Source: Marinobacter maritimus (GTDB lineage: Bacteria; Pseudomonadota; Gammaproteobacteria; Pseudomonadales; Oleiphilaceae). From it: 64,000 bases of DNA. Under the pieces are notes generated by a model. It saw only the letters and a program-made list of their open reading frames with translations. It was not told the origin of the DNA and did not search any database. The DNA is taken from positions 496,001-560,000 of the forward strand of contig NZ_VCGW01000002.1 in assembly GCF_007671675.1 (NCBI RefSeq), in the 5' to 3' direction. This document shows positions 11,584-20,693 of the stretch, piece after piece. A program made the position numbers and the translations under genes. Numbering within the stretch: the first letter of the stretch is position 1; every line of letters begins with the position of its first letter.

Positions 11584-11695
11584 GGCGCGGTCAGGAAGGC
11601 CCTGTCCCGGAATGTCGGAGGCCATGGATGGCCTACGTCAAGCGCACACGGACGTGCTTGTAGCGGTTCCGGGACAGGGCCTTCCTGACCGTGCC
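11584..11695 (-). repeat. Structured palindromic element, copy 2 (inverted)
   Basis: Perfect 24-base arms (11589-11612 with 11667-11690), extended to 29 bases with one mismatch, enclose a 54-base core at 11613-11666. The reverse complement of this core matches the core of copy 1 (both begin CCGCTAC and end with GGCCTCC plus AACA or GACA). The arms differ from copy 1, so base pairing rather than arm sequence is conserved. The element ends about 50 bases from the stop of the converging IMPase-family gene. Confidence 0.85.
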
Positions 11696-11745
11696 CACTC
11701 CGAAACCATCAGGCTAAAAAGAAGAAAACTCCCAAAGCCCAAGCC

Positions 11746-12570
11746 TCACTCATACCCGGAAGCAGACCGAAGAATCTGGCGAACAGACTCCCAGATAGCA
11801 GGTGCCGAAATCAGGATATCGCGACCCCAGAGGTCGGCAGGGTAACCCTGAGGAACCTCGCTGAAGTGACCAGCTGTGGCGCCGGCTTCCAGCGCGATCA
11901 GGCGGGCAGCGGCGAAATCCCAGGGGCTGACGTTTTCGTAGTAGATGTCCAGTCGACCGCAAGCTACCCAGCAGATATCCAGAGCCGCGGAACCGATACG
12001 GCGCAGGTCGCGGCATTGGTGAATCATCGCGTCCAAACGGCTCACCAAAGGTGCCAGATTATCCTTGGTGTAAGGAAAACCGGTTGCAAACAGGGAGTCT
12101 CTCGGAACCGTAGCGCCGCTATGGATAATAGGCTTGCCGTTGAGTGTCGCACCATCGCCCCTGGTGGCGCGGAAGGTTTCGTTCGGGAAGGGCGCGTGTA
12201 CCACGCCAGCCTGCACTCGGCCGTTTTCTGCGTAGGCAATGGACACCGCGACCTGCGGGTGGCCATAGGCATAGTTTACCGTGCCATCAATGGGATCAAC
12301 GATCCAAAGAGGTGTTTCGAGATTCTCGGCTTGGCTGAGATCCGGTGTGTTTTCTTCAGACAGGATGCGGTGATCCGGGAAACGCTTCTGGATGGCGCTG
12401 GTGATGAACTCATCGGCCATGATGTCAGCGTGAGTGACCAGCTCGGCCTGGTATTTGTAGTCAGTACGGAGGGAGCTGTGATCACGCTCCCGGCGAATCA
12501 GCTTTCCGGCCTCCCGGGCCAGATCTTCTGCGAAATCGGTAATGTCCCGCAGGAAAACAGAATCAGACAT
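11746..12570 (-). CDS. Inositol monophosphatase family protein
   Basis: A Mg-dependent sugar or nucleotide phosphatase of the IMPase/FBPase/CysQ fold. The metal-binding motifs are SEENTP, WIVDPIDGTVNYAYG and SPWDFAAARLIALEAGA. From ATG 12570 it is 274 residues; a longer frame upstream begins with an unlikely 16-residue extension. The sequence is closest in my judgement to the general inositol-1-monophosphatase group, but SuhB-type and CysQ-type roles cannot be separated here. The gene sits directly downstream of the aminotransferase gene, with 55 bases between. Confidence 0.88.
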   Translation of the reverse strand: MSDSVFLRDITDFAEDLAREAGKLIRRERDHSSLRTDYKYQAELVTHADIMADEFITSAIQKRFPDHRILSEENTPDLSQAENLETPLWIVDPIDGTVNYAYGHPQVAVSIAYAENGRVQAGVVHAPFPNETFRATRGDGATLNGKPIIHSGATVPRDSLFATGFPYTKDNLAPLVSRLDAMIHQCRDLRRIGSAALDICWVACGRLDIYYENVSPWDFAAARLIALEAGATAGHFSEVPQGYPADLWGRDILISAPAIWESVRQILRSASGYE

Positions 12571-12625
12571 GGCGCCCCCGTTCGAATCTTTCCAAGAGTG
12601 AGGGCGCCAGTTTAGCATGACAATA

Positions 12626-13921
12626 TCAAAGGCTGTTCAGCCAGGCCTCCATCTTGTCCATGGCTTCCACCAGGCGGGGGCATGCCTTGTCGACAAAATC
12701 GTCAGCCAGCTCCTGATCGGCATAGTCTCCGCCGGCCAGCTGCAGCGACTCGGCGCCGTTGAAGTCTACGAATGCCAGGCGCGCGCCGAGGTGGTCAGGC
12801 ACGAAGCCGAAGTCGCTGGCGGGCAGGATGGCTACGCCGGTGTTTTCCAGCAGCGATTGGCAAAATGCCTGGCTGGTTTTGATGTCTTTTTTGGCAAGCT
12901 GGTCGCGGAAGCTGTCGAAGTTCGGGAACAGATAGAACGCGCCTTCGGGCTTCTGCACCACCGCGCCCATCTCACTCAGGCGCCGGTGCATATACTCACC
13001 AACCACCTTCAGCACACGGCGGGACTGTTTTAAATACTCATCTATGTCGTCGCCTCCGTTAAAGGCAGTGATTGCGGCGTGCTGTATGGGTGCGCTGGTA
13101 GCCGTGTAGGTTTCGCTGGCGATGATCGCCATGGCGTCCTGCAGGGGGCGTAGTTCCTTCGGGAAGATAAAGGTGCCCAGACGCCAGCCACCGGCACCTG
13201 CCCACTTACTAAGCCCGGTGCTGATGATGGTGCCTTCCGGATAGTAGCGTGCGATGGACTTATGCTTGCCCTCGAAGTGCACTTCGCCATAGATTTCGTC
13301 GGAAAGCAGGATGATCCTGTATTTGCGGGCCACGTTCGCAATGGCCAGCAGTTGGTCGTCTGTGTAGGTGCAACCAGTCGGGTTCGACGGGTAGTTCAGG
13401 ATCAGAATACGCGGGCGGGAAACGTCGTCCCGGCAAACGATGTCCAGCTCCTCAGCGGTGAGCTGCCAGTTGTTTTCTGCGTGGGTGGGCAGCCAGTGCA
13501 CGGAACGACCGATAATACGGGCCTGGGGGGCGTAGGAAACCCAGCTCGGGCGCGGAATGAGCAGGTCGCCGTAATAGGCCAGCTGCAGAATGAACAGCAG
13601 CTCCTTGGAGCCCGGACCAATCAGTACATCCTCCCAGGTACACCGCATGCGCTCACTGCGGTTGATGTAACCGGCAATGGATTCACGCAGGCTCTTGAGC
13701 CCCTTGACTGGCAAGTAGTCTTTTTCGTGGGCGTGGTGCCTGAGCGCATCCACTACGCGTTCTGGAACAGGGAAGGGTGACTGCCCCAGCCCGAGCTTGA
13801 TGATGTCCTTGCCTTCAGATTTAAGCTGGTTGCTCAGTTCGTTGATCCGAAGGGTGGCGGAGGGTTGAATGCCGCGTACATTCAGGTTGATTGCGAAGCG
13901 TTGGTCGTTGTGGATATCCAT
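12626..13921 (-). CDS. PLP-dependent class I/II aminotransferase
   Basis: A fold-type I aminotransferase of 431 residues. The active-site elements are NYPSNPTG (residues 177-184, substrate/PLP asparagine), SDEIYG (Asp208), and STGLSKWAGAGGWRLG with Lys239 as the PLP-linking lysine and Arg247 for phosphate binding. The N-terminus has LGLGQSPFPVPERVVDALR, the usual substrate-contact segment. Substrate is not determinable; family members act on aspartate, aromatic or branched amino acids. The protein is slightly longer than the roughly 400-residue norm, with extra residues at the C-terminus. Confidence 0.9.
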   Translation of the reverse strand: MDIHNDQRFAINLNVRGIQPSATLRINELSNQLKSEGKDIIKLGLGQSPFPVPERVVDALRHHAHEKDYLPVKGLKSLRESIAGYINRSERMRCTWEDVLIGPGSKELLFILQLAYYGDLLIPRPSWVSYAPQARIIGRSVHWLPTHAENNWQLTAEELDIVCRDDVSRPRILILNYPSNPTGCTYTDDQLLAIANVARKYRIILLSDEIYGEVHFEGKHKSIARYYPEGTIISTGLSKWAGAGGWRLGTFIFPKELRPLQDAMAIIASETYTATSAPIQHAAITAFNGGDDIDEYLKQSRRVLKVVGEYMHRRLSEMGAVVQKPEGAFYLFPNFDSFRDQLAKKDIKTSQAFCQSLLENTGVAILPASDFGFVPDHLGARLAFVDFNGAESLQLAGGDYADQELADDFVDKACPRLVEAMDKMEAWLNSL

Positions 13922-14063
13922 TGTCCCGGTCTGTTTGTTGAGAGTGGCCCCGACAGTATAGGAAACCCAAACATATCTGTGTGGGCTTTGCGGATAGGTG
14001 ATTGCCGAAGCCGCACCGGCGCGCTATCACTGTGCCTGGCTACGGCCGAATCTCCAATTGGCC

Positions 14064-15410
14064 TTAGCGATCGCGAACCCAGACTTCTACTCGCCCATTG
14101 CGCTTCTGGCCGCTCGTGCCGCCGGCCATGCCCACAGGCATATAGTGGCCATAACCGGTGTAATGAACATCATGGACGTTGAGATCAGAAAGTGCCTTAC
14201 GCACTGAAAGTGCGCGTAATTCTGAAATCATCTGGGCTCGTAACTCGTTGGTTTGCTGATCGGCAAAGCCAATGAGCAATAAGTCATCGGCTTTGCGACT
14301 TTCCCTGCAGAGAAACTCAGCAACTCGTGTCAGATCTCTTTGCGCCTTGTTGTCCAGCTTGGTGCGCCCTTCGGAGAATCGGAAGTTAACGGTCAGTCGA
14401 CTGAAGTTCTGGGTCAGCAACTTGAACGTGGTGGGTGTGCTATCGGCCAAGTTGGGTTTGACGGCACGTAGATTCTGGGAAATAAATCCTGATCTGGAGA
14501 CAAGGGCCTGGCCTTCCGCACCCAATACGAATTCGACAAAGTCTTTCGCTACGGCTGTTGTGACATCGCCAGGTGTGTACATGAACAAACGTCTGGAAAG
14601 CGGGTAGTCTTCACTGGCAACAGTCAGCCTGGATGGTTTCATTGCGGGAGCTTCGCCATCAGAAATCGCCAGTACTTTGCTATTGCGTACCGAGACCAGC
14701 CCGGAGAAGCCAATGCCTCCGGGGTCGGCACTCACATCGTCTGAGAGTTGGTCGTTCGATTCATAGCGCTTGGAGGAAGCGTGGAGCGGGTAATCCTTGC
14801 CCAGAACCAGGCTCTTAAAGGTGTCCCAGGTTCCAGAACGATCATCCCGCGCGTACAGGTTAATGGGCAAGTCGGCGCCGCCGACCTCTGACCAATTGCG
14901 GATCTCGCCTGAAAATATTCTGGCCAGTGTGTGGGTACTTAGTTGATTGATTCGATTTGAAGGATGAACCAGTACCGCGAGGCCATCGATCGCAATCACA
15001 TGCTCGCTTTGGAGATTCCCAAGGTTGGCGCGCCCTGCCATTTGCTGCACTTCCACCGGTTTGACTGACCGGGATGACGCCCATACATCGGCGTTTCCGG
15101 CGTCCAGTGCCTTGAAGCCGGTGCTGGAACCGTGAGCGGCGACCAGGATTCGAAGGGGCGTACCACTCCGGTTCCCAACCAGAAGCGTCTCGTTGTGCTT
15201 GCCGTTGCCAAGGGTTCGGATCGGATCGCTGCCGCGACTTTCGAGGAAGCCCTCGACAAGCATGGGGGCCAGTTTTGCGCCAATTGTATTGGAGCCGTGA
15301 ATCTCCATGTCTTCGGCGTGGCCAGCAGGTGCACTAAAAATCAAAAGCAGGCAGAGCACCCCGGACAGAGCACTCTGCAGCGCCTGGAGTGAGTGGCGTT
15401 GTTTCATCAT
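14064..15410 (-). CDS. PstS-like phosphate-binding domain fused to an OmpA C-terminal domain
   Basis: A 448-residue secreted protein. After a signal peptide (LLLIFSAPAGHA) comes a substrate-binding domain of PstS type (IHGSNTIGAKLAPMLVEGF, ASSRSVKPVE, YARDDRSGTWDTFKSLVLG, SADPGGIGFSGLV), about residues 34-320. The C-terminal 110 residues match the OmpA peptidoglycan-binding fold (RTKLDNKAQRDLTRVAEFLC, LIGFADQQ, LSVRKAL, VHYTGYGHYMPVG, RNGRVEVWV). The fusion suggests a periplasmic ligand-binding protein held to the cell wall rather than a free ABC-transporter subunit. No pst transport genes are adjacent. The ligand could be phosphate or another oxyanion. Confidence 0.85.
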   Translation of the reverse strand: MMKQRHSLQALQSALSGVLCLLLIFSAPAGHAEDMEIHGSNTIGAKLAPMLVEGFLESRGSDPIRTLGNGKHNETLLVGNRSGTPLRILVAAHGSSTGFKALDAGNADVWASSRSVKPVEVQQMAGRANLGNLQSEHVIAIDGLAVLVHPSNRINQLSTHTLARIFSGEIRNWSEVGGADLPINLYARDDRSGTWDTFKSLVLGKDYPLHASSKRYESNDQLSDDVSADPGGIGFSGLVSVRNSKVLAISDGEAPAMKPSRLTVASEDYPLSRRLFMYTPGDVTTAVAKDFVEFVLGAEGQALVSRSGFISQNLRAVKPNLADSTPTTFKLLTQNFSRLTVNFRFSEGRTKLDNKAQRDLTRVAEFLCRESRKADDLLLIGFADQQTNELRAQMISELRALSVRKALSDLNVHDVHYTGYGHYMPVGMAGGTSGQKRNGRVEVWVRDR

Positions 15411-15524
15411 AAAACCTCATGGCAACAAACAGTCAGTGTTGCGGGAAGAATGAGGCAGAATTATTGCGGGAATGTTTCAGTGGCTATAGGCAGTCGCAAC
15501 AATGGAACAAGCCACTCCTGGGGG

Positions 15525-15839
15525 TCAGGGAAAACGATGCGGGTCCAGTTCCATATGCAGTATTCGCGGGCCGAGCATGATAACCCTGCCGCTGTATCGC
15601 TCTTCGCCGGTAGACGTAAAGTCAAACATGAAGCGACGCCACACGCGGATCTGGCCCTGGTCATCCCGCCTGAACCATATGCCCCGCAGATAGATGGCAT
15701 CATCAAGCAGCATGACGTCCATGGTTTTGCAGTAGCGGTGGGCCGCCTGGAGCACCGAGTCCTTGATGGCCTTGGCGCGCCACCAGTACCAGATAAAAAA
15801 GGCTGCAACAAACAACCAGAACAGCGTTCCCAGAGTCAT
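15525..15839 (-). CDS. DUF3301 membrane-anchored protein
   Basis: A 104-residue protein with an N-terminal membrane helix (LFWLFVAAFFIWYWWRA). A short cytoplasmic domain follows, with AHRYCKTMDVMLLDD, WFRRDDQGQIRVWRRFMFDFTSTGEERYSG and LDPHRFP. This pattern is the DUF3301 family of gammaproteobacteria, whose function is unknown. The gene lies 85 bases downstream of the chemoreceptor gene on the same strand. Confidence 0.85.
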   Translation of the reverse strand: MTLGTLFWLFVAAFFIWYWWRAKAIKDSVLQAAHRYCKTMDVMLLDDAIYLRGIWFRRDDQGQIRVWRRFMFDFTSTGEERYSGRVIMLGPRILHMELDPHRFP

Positions 15840-15924
15840 GATAACAACACGATAGCGGCGATCTTCCGAAAGAAATAGCGGGTCAGAGCGCCAGACTACC
15901 TTATTGTGAGAGTGCGGGGAATCG

Positions 15925-17541
15925 CTATGCTTTTTCCTGGGCTCTAGCCCGGTTTGGTGCTGGTAGCGGGGCAGAAAGCATTTTCAGGAAGTGACTGGTG
16001 AGCAGTTGGGCCTGATCCACGCTGTCACCGAGATCTTCCGATTCCTGACGGGCGCTTTCGCCGCTCCGTACGGACTCGTCACCCAGTGCGAGCAGGCGGT
16101 CCACCTGTTGCTGCACCTGCAGGCTGAGGGCCGATTGTTCCTCCGTGGCGCCGGCCACTTCGTGGGTGCAGCTGGTAATGATCTCAATGTCTTTGAGGGT
16201 AGAGGAAAGTGCCTTGCTGGCCTCCCCTCCCATAAAGGTAGTTTGTTTGCAGGCGCTCGCGCCACGTTCTATAACGTCGACCACGCCGTGGGTTTCGTTT
16301 TGCAGAGCGCCAATAATTTCCTCGATCTTGCGGGTTGATTCATGGGTGCGCTTGGCCAACCCTCGAACTTCATCGGCTACAACGGCAAAGCCGCGACCAG
16401 CCTCTCCGGCTCGCGCCGCTTCAATAGCTGCGTTGAGCGCGAGCAGATTGGTCTGCTCTGCAATATCAGAAATTACATCAAGCACCAGACCGATCGCGTC
16501 ACTCTTTTCCGAGAGAGTGGTTATTCGTTCGTTTGCTGCGAAAAGCTGACGTTCCAGACCCGACAGGTCGTCATTCATTATCTGCATCTGTTGCTGGCAG
16601 TGTTCGGCAGACTTGGTGGCATCCATGGTTGCGCCATGGGTGCGGCTTGTCAGCTCACTCACGCCTTTGACGCTGCGCGACAGTTCGTCGAATGCCCGGG
16701 TGATGTTCTGGATATCTTCACGTTGGCTGCGAATGCTGGCAACGGAATGCGATACCCACTCGATGGTGCGTTGCTTGTTGCCGTGCAACTGACCAACGTT
16801 CGTGTGCATTCGAGCCGATACTGCCCGCAGTATGGCGTTGCGTTTTTGCCGGTCGAACTCTATCCATGCGCTCTCATCACGGCGGCCGGTATAGATCCAT
16901 GGCATGGCCGGGTGAGCATCGCCACAAACGGCTCTTGCGCTCAGAACCATTGGGCGTGTCAGCCAATGCAGAGTCACAAAAGCCACAACTAACAGCCCTT
17001 GAAGGAGGGCCAGGCTTTGGAAGGGCATAGTAGCCAGACCCAAAGCCAGGAGGCCTGTGGCAACCACTGCGTAGAGGCATAGCAGCTTCCAGGGCAGAGC
17101 AGGGCTTATGGCGAGAAACCGCCGCGATATGTCGCCGCGATTCCAAGCGGCGTAAGCCATTTCAGCCCTTTTGATCTGCGCCCGATCGGGGAGTACGCGT
17201 ACCGACTGGTATTCAACGACGCGGCCGTCGCTAAAAATTGGGGTCACGAAGGCATCTACCCAGTAATGGTCACCGTTTTTACATCGATTCTTGACCATTC
17301 CGCGCCAGGAATCTCCGTTCTTGATCGTTTGCCACAGATCCCCGAATGCTCCGGGCGGCATGTCAGGGTGCCGTATGAAGTTATGGTCCTGGCCAATCAG
17401 TTCCTCTGCGGTATAACCGGAAACCTCTGAGAAAGCGTCATTGGCAGCGGTAATTTTGCCTTGCAGGTCGGTGGTGGTGATGAGGTTGAAGTCGTCGGGA
17501 TAGGTCCGTTCTTTTTGGGTAACCGGCTCGTTTCTGCGCAT
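15925..17541 (-). CDS. PAS-containing methyl-accepting chemotaxis protein (Aer-like)
   Basis: A 538-residue chemoreceptor. An N-terminal PAS domain (residues about 10-120, with [25 protein letters not shown] and [21 protein letters not shown]) matches the FAD-binding PAS of Aer energy-taxis receptors. Two hydrophobic segments at about 150-195 form a short membrane anchor. The signalling domain contains the hairpin tip [20 protein letters not shown] and [17 protein letters not shown], the CheA/CheW contact site. No periplasmic sensing domain is present, so sensing is probably intracellular redox or oxygen. No che genes are nearby. Confidence 0.92.
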   Translation of the reverse strand: MRRNEPVTQKERTYPDDFNLITTTDLQGKITAANDAFSEVSGYTAEELIGQDHNFIRHPDMPPGAFGDLWQTIKNGDSWRGMVKNRCKNGDHYWVDAFVTPIFSDGRVVEYQSVRVLPDRAQIKRAEMAYAAWNRGDISRRFLAISPALPWKLLCLYAVVATGLLALGLATMPFQSLALLQGLLVVAFVTLHWLTRPMVLSARAVCGDAHPAMPWIYTGRRDESAWIEFDRQKRNAILRAVSARMHTNVGQLHGNKQRTIEWVSHSVASIRSQREDIQNITRAFDELSRSVKGVSELTSRTHGATMDATKSAEHCQQQMQIMNDDLSGLERQLFAANERITTLSEKSDAIGLVLDVISDIAEQTNLLALNAAIEAARAGEAGRGFAVVADEVRGLAKRTHESTRKIEEIIGALQNETHGVVDVIERGASACKQTTFMGGEASKALSSTLKDIEIITSCTHEVAGATEEQSALSLQVQQQVDRLLALGDESVRSGESARQESEDLGDSVDQAQLLTSHFLKMLSAPLPAPNRARAQEKA

Positions 17542-17570
17542 ATCTCACTCTGCTTGGATCTCATTGTATT

Positions 17571-17626
17571 GTTGCTGTGCAGGCGTGCAAGGCACGCAGT
17601 TCAAGGCGCGCGAGCACAGCAGCGAA
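17571..17626. repeat. Palindromic element between chemoreceptor and GGDEF-EAL genes
   Basis: GTTGCTGTGC at 17571-17580 pairs with GCACAGCAGC at 17613-17622 except near the end, enclosing an inner hairpin GCGTGCAAGGCACGC and a GC-rich GGCGCGCGAG segment. It lies in the 279-base divergent region 17542-17820, which otherwise shows no gene. It may be a REP-like repeat; copies elsewhere in the genome cannot be seen from here. Confidence 0.5.
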
Positions 17627-17820
17627 CCTGATTAAAGACCAGTTTGCGATGAAAGGAGCTTTGAGTGGTATCCATATAACGCAAAAGATGAGCAGGGCTT
17701 CATTATTCAATTTCGGAAACCCTGTTTTGCGTAATCTGGATAGTTGAATGCGGACTTCCTTGTATGCTGATGGTACGCAGCCCAAAGATTACGGGTTGAA
17801 ATGACGGGGGCAGATCACTC

Positions 17821-19497
17821 ATGCAGTTTGAGCAGCAGCAAGATTTCAGGGCGTTGGTGGATCAATACCCACGCGCCATCATGTTGGTCACCAAAGAGCC
17901 GAGAATTACCTATGTGAACCGTATGTTTCGCTTGGTGACCGGGTATGAGCGCGATGAAGTAGTGGGTCAGCCCCCTTCAATCCTTAGCTCGGGACTGCAT
18001 GCGCCGGAATTTTATCAGACCATGTGGCAGACCCTGGCTAACAAAGGGCGATGGGAGGGGCTGATCTGGAACCGGAAAAGAAGTGGCGAGGTCTATCCTC
18101 AATGGCTCAGCATTTATCCGATGGAGTACGAAGGGCGGCATGCATACGTGGGCATGTTTATGGATATGGGCGAAAGAACCGGGGCGGATGAGCGCCTGGC
18201 TTCGCTTGCCTACTATGACCCTCTTACCGAGCTGCCCAACCGTTCATTGTTTCAGGAGTTCTTGAAAGCTCGGGTGAGCCAGCATTCCTGTGATGGTGCC
18301 CGCTTTGCTGTTTTATTCATTGATCTCGATTTTTTCAAGTCAGTCAATGATCTCCATGGGCATGAATTCGGTGATGGTGTATTGAAGCAAGCATCGATGT
18401 GCATTCGGAGTGTGGTGCGCAAAGTTGATGTGGTCGCCAGATTATCTGGTGACGAGTTCGCGGTTATTGTGGAGCTGCAAAATCTCGATGAGTTGGAGGA
18501 CGTTGGTCAGCGCTTGATTCAGGCTTTTCGTGCCCCGGTGATCGTGGGCCAACGGGAGTATTTTTTATCGGCGTCGATAGGCGCCGCCGTTTACCCCTTA
18601 CATGGGAAAAGTGGCGCGGAGTTATTACAGAAAGCAGATCGTGCCATGTATGCGGCGAAGCTGGCCGGCCGGGCCTGCTACCGGATATACAGCGAGGCCG
18701 ATGATGAGCAAGGTCGTCGTGAGCAACAACTTTCAGAGGCCCTGGTCGCTTCCCTGAAAACCTCGCCTGGCGAGTTTCATGTGATGTACCAACCTCAATA
18801 CGACCTCCACTCCGGGCAGGCTGTGGGTATGGAGGCCCTGTTGCGTTGGGACCATCCGGAGTTCGGTTCGGTTTCGCCAGCTGTGTTTGTTCCTCTGGCC
18901 GAGCGTCGGGGGCAGATCCACGAAATGACACAGCAATTGGTGCGCCAGATACTGGCAGATTTGCAGGAAGTGCCGCCGGAAATCTCCGCTTCGTTCCGAT
19001 TGGCAATTAACATCTCAGCTCGCCAGATCACCGATGCCCGGCTTGGCCTCGTTATAGGCCCCCTGCTGGCACGTATCGAGAAAATTGGCTGGCAGTTGGA
19101 GATCGAGATTACCGAAACCCATATCATGCACCTTACCAGGCAGTGCCTGGAAACGCTCAAGGAACTCCGAAATCAGGGCGTGGGGATAGCCATTGATGAC
19201 TTTGGCACAGGCTATTCTTCGCTGGCGTATTTGCAGAACCTGCCGGTACAGGTCCTCAAGATAGATCGGCAGTTTATCCGTCGCCTGGGTACGCAGGATT
19301 CCGATTCCCGGATTGTGTCCGCCATTTTGGGGATTGCAGATGCCCTGGAGCTGGAGGTTGTGGCTGAGGGTATCGAAACTAAGGCTCAATACCAGGAACT
19401 GCAGGAGCTGAACTGCCAGCGAGGGCAGGGGTATTTAATGGCCCGACCGCAGCCCTGGCAACAGGTGAAGAAGACGGTTCTTGATCTATGTCAATAA
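17821..19497 (+). CDS. PAS-GGDEF-EAL cyclic di-GMP signalling protein
   Basis: A 558-residue cytoplasmic protein with three domains. PAS is at about 8-125 (YVNRMFRLVTGYERDEVVGQ). GGDEF is at about 135-290, with active-site SGDEF (a variant that is often still active) and LDFFKSVNDLHGHEFGDGVL. EAL is at about 305-555, with MEALLRWDHP, LAINISARQ, EIEITETHI, IDDFGTGYSSLAYL, IDRQFIRRL and VVAEGIET. All EAL metal and catalytic positions I can check are present, so phosphodiesterase activity is likely and cyclase activity possible. It is divergent from the chemoreceptor. Confidence 0.92.
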   Translation: MQFEQQQDFRALVDQYPRAIMLVTKEPRITYVNRMFRLVTGYERDEVVGQPPSILSSGLHAPEFYQTMWQTLANKGRWEGLIWNRKRSGEVYPQWLSIYPMEYEGRHAYVGMFMDMGERTGADERLASLAYYDPLTELPNRSLFQEFLKARVSQHSCDGARFAVLFIDLDFFKSVNDLHGHEFGDGVLKQASMCIRSVVRKVDVVARLSGDEFAVIVELQNLDELEDVGQRLIQAFRAPVIVGQREYFLSASIGAAVYPLHGKSGAELLQKADRAMYAAKLAGRACYRIYSEADDEQGRREQQLSEALVASLKTSPGEFHVMYQPQYDLHSGQAVGMEALLRWDHPEFGSVSPAVFVPLAERRGQIHEMTQQLVRQILADLQEVPPEISASFRLAINISARQITDARLGLVIGPLLARIEKIGWQLEIEITETHIMHLTRQCLETLKELRNQGVGIAIDDFGTGYSSLAYLQNLPVQVLKIDRQFIRRLGTQDSDSRIVSAILGIADALELEVVAEGIETKAQYQELQELNCQRGQGYLMARPQPWQQVKKTVLDLCQ

Positions 19498-19650
19498 ATT
19501 GTTAATCTGGGGCTCGTATTTTGCACGATTTGCAATAAGCGGCCATGTCGAGGAGGCGAACTGTATTAAATTAAAACAAATTAATACAGGTTGTTACAGA
19601 TGGCGCGTGGCGCACGAAGGCGCGTACCAACTCCTTGATTTACGGGATTT

Positions 19651-20631
19651 ATGCGAAACGCAATCACAAAATCTGAACTGGACGCCTATATCCGTATTGA
19701 TCGGGTGTTCTGCCAACCGTGGTTCCGAACAATTGGTTTGATATCCGGCCTTTCATTTACCGGTTGCCGGTCGTACCAGGTTACCAAACCGGTAGGCGGA
19801 TTGGCCTGGTTAACTACCAGCGCGGGCAAGGTTATTTGTCTGCACGTTGCTCAACAGATGGAAGCCGGCCATTGCCGGGCATCGATTCCACTCCTGTTAT
19901 TTGCTTCTGGTGGAGACATTTCAATCTCGTCTTCTGACGGTGCCTGGCAGTCACTGAGCGTGCCGACCTGGGTTCGTTCAGGAGATGAATTTGATCTCAG
20001 GCTCGCAGAAAACAGCCGGCTTATTGTTCTGAAGCCAACCCTTGAGTTGGCTGAGACAAACCTGCTGGCCGGGACGTACCAACAATTGCCCGCCATAGCG
20101 CCATTGATAAAACGCTATCTCCAAAGCACCCGGTTCTATATCGACGACGCGCATGCCAAGGCACTTACCCGTGAGCTTTTTGGTCAGCTGGCAAAGTTGC
20201 AGGCCGGGGGCCAGATAACGGAGGTTCTGGATACGTCGCCTCCGGATCGACGCCTGCAACGAGCAATCGATAAAATCGAACAGAATCCGAATTGGGAATT
20301 TAACCTGCAGGAGCTTGCCAGTTACTCAGGTGCCAGCGAGCGTAACCTATACTATCTGATGAAACGCAGCACGGGATTGACACCCTACCGGTTTTACCAG
20401 CGTCAACGCCTTATCCGGGTTCGACGCCGTTTGGTGGATTGCCAAGCCAGGGAGCCTCATATATCCCGGTATGCCGCGGATGAGGGTTTCTCCCATTTGG
20501 GTCGTTTTGCGGCACTTTACCGGGAGCATTTTGGCGAATTGCCCAGCAAGACAGTGCGGTGTCGCCAACATCTCTATGAAGCCGATATGAACGCGGGCGA
20601 GTTGACCTGTGAAATGCTGACTCAGAGGTAA
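19651..20631 (+). CDS. AraC-family transcriptional regulator
   Basis: A 326-residue regulator. The C-terminal 100 residues form two helix-turn-helix units (FNLQELASYSGASERNLYYLMKRSTGLTPYRFYQRQRL, read in two parts, then ISRYAADEGFSHLGRFAALYREHFGELPS). The N-terminal about 200 residues resemble the AraC-binding-like domain seen in regulators of alkane or alcohol use, but the ligand is not identifiable. It reads toward the RND efflux pump genes on the opposite strand and shares a bidirectional terminator with them. Confidence 0.88.
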   Translation: MRNAITKSELDAYIRIDRVFCQPWFRTIGLISGLSFTGCRSYQVTKPVGGLAWLTTSAGKVICLHVAQQMEAGHCRASIPLLLFASGGDISISSSDGAWQSLSVPTWVRSGDEFDLRLAENSRLIVLKPTLELAETNLLAGTYQQLPAIAPLIKRYLQSTRFYIDDAHAKALTRELFGQLAKLQAGGQITEVLDTSPPDRRLQRAIDKIEQNPNWEFNLQELASYSGASERNLYYLMKRSTGLTPYRFYQRQRLIRVRRRLVDCQAREPHISRYAADEGFSHLGRFAALYREHFGELPSKTVRCRQHLYEADMNAGELTCEMLTQR

Positions 20632-20640
20632 TTGAAGCTA

Positions 20641-20678
20641 AAAAAACCCCGCCAACCAAACGTTAGCGGGGTTTTTTA
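20641..20678. terminator. Bidirectional intrinsic terminator
   Basis: AAAAAACCCCGC pairs with GCGGGGTTTTTT around a 13-base loop. A run of A on one side and T on the other lets it act for the AraC gene (+) and the RND pump operon (-). Confidence 0.9.
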
Positions 20679-20693
20679 TTACGTTGCTACCGG

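Larger units (their letters stand above)
11322..11745. other. Convergent intergenic region between slmA and the IMPase gene
   Basis: This 424-base gap has no credible gene. It holds two related structured palindromic elements in opposite orientation (11364-11473 and 11584-11695). Between them is AT-richer spacer with a run of nine T at 11551-11559. The location between two converging genes is typical of terminators or REP-like elements. Confidence 0.8.

Noticed and set aside
17561..17785. Minus-strand 74-codon open frame in the divergent gap
   Set aside because: Overlaps the palindromic repeat, has no ribosome site and no family resemblance.
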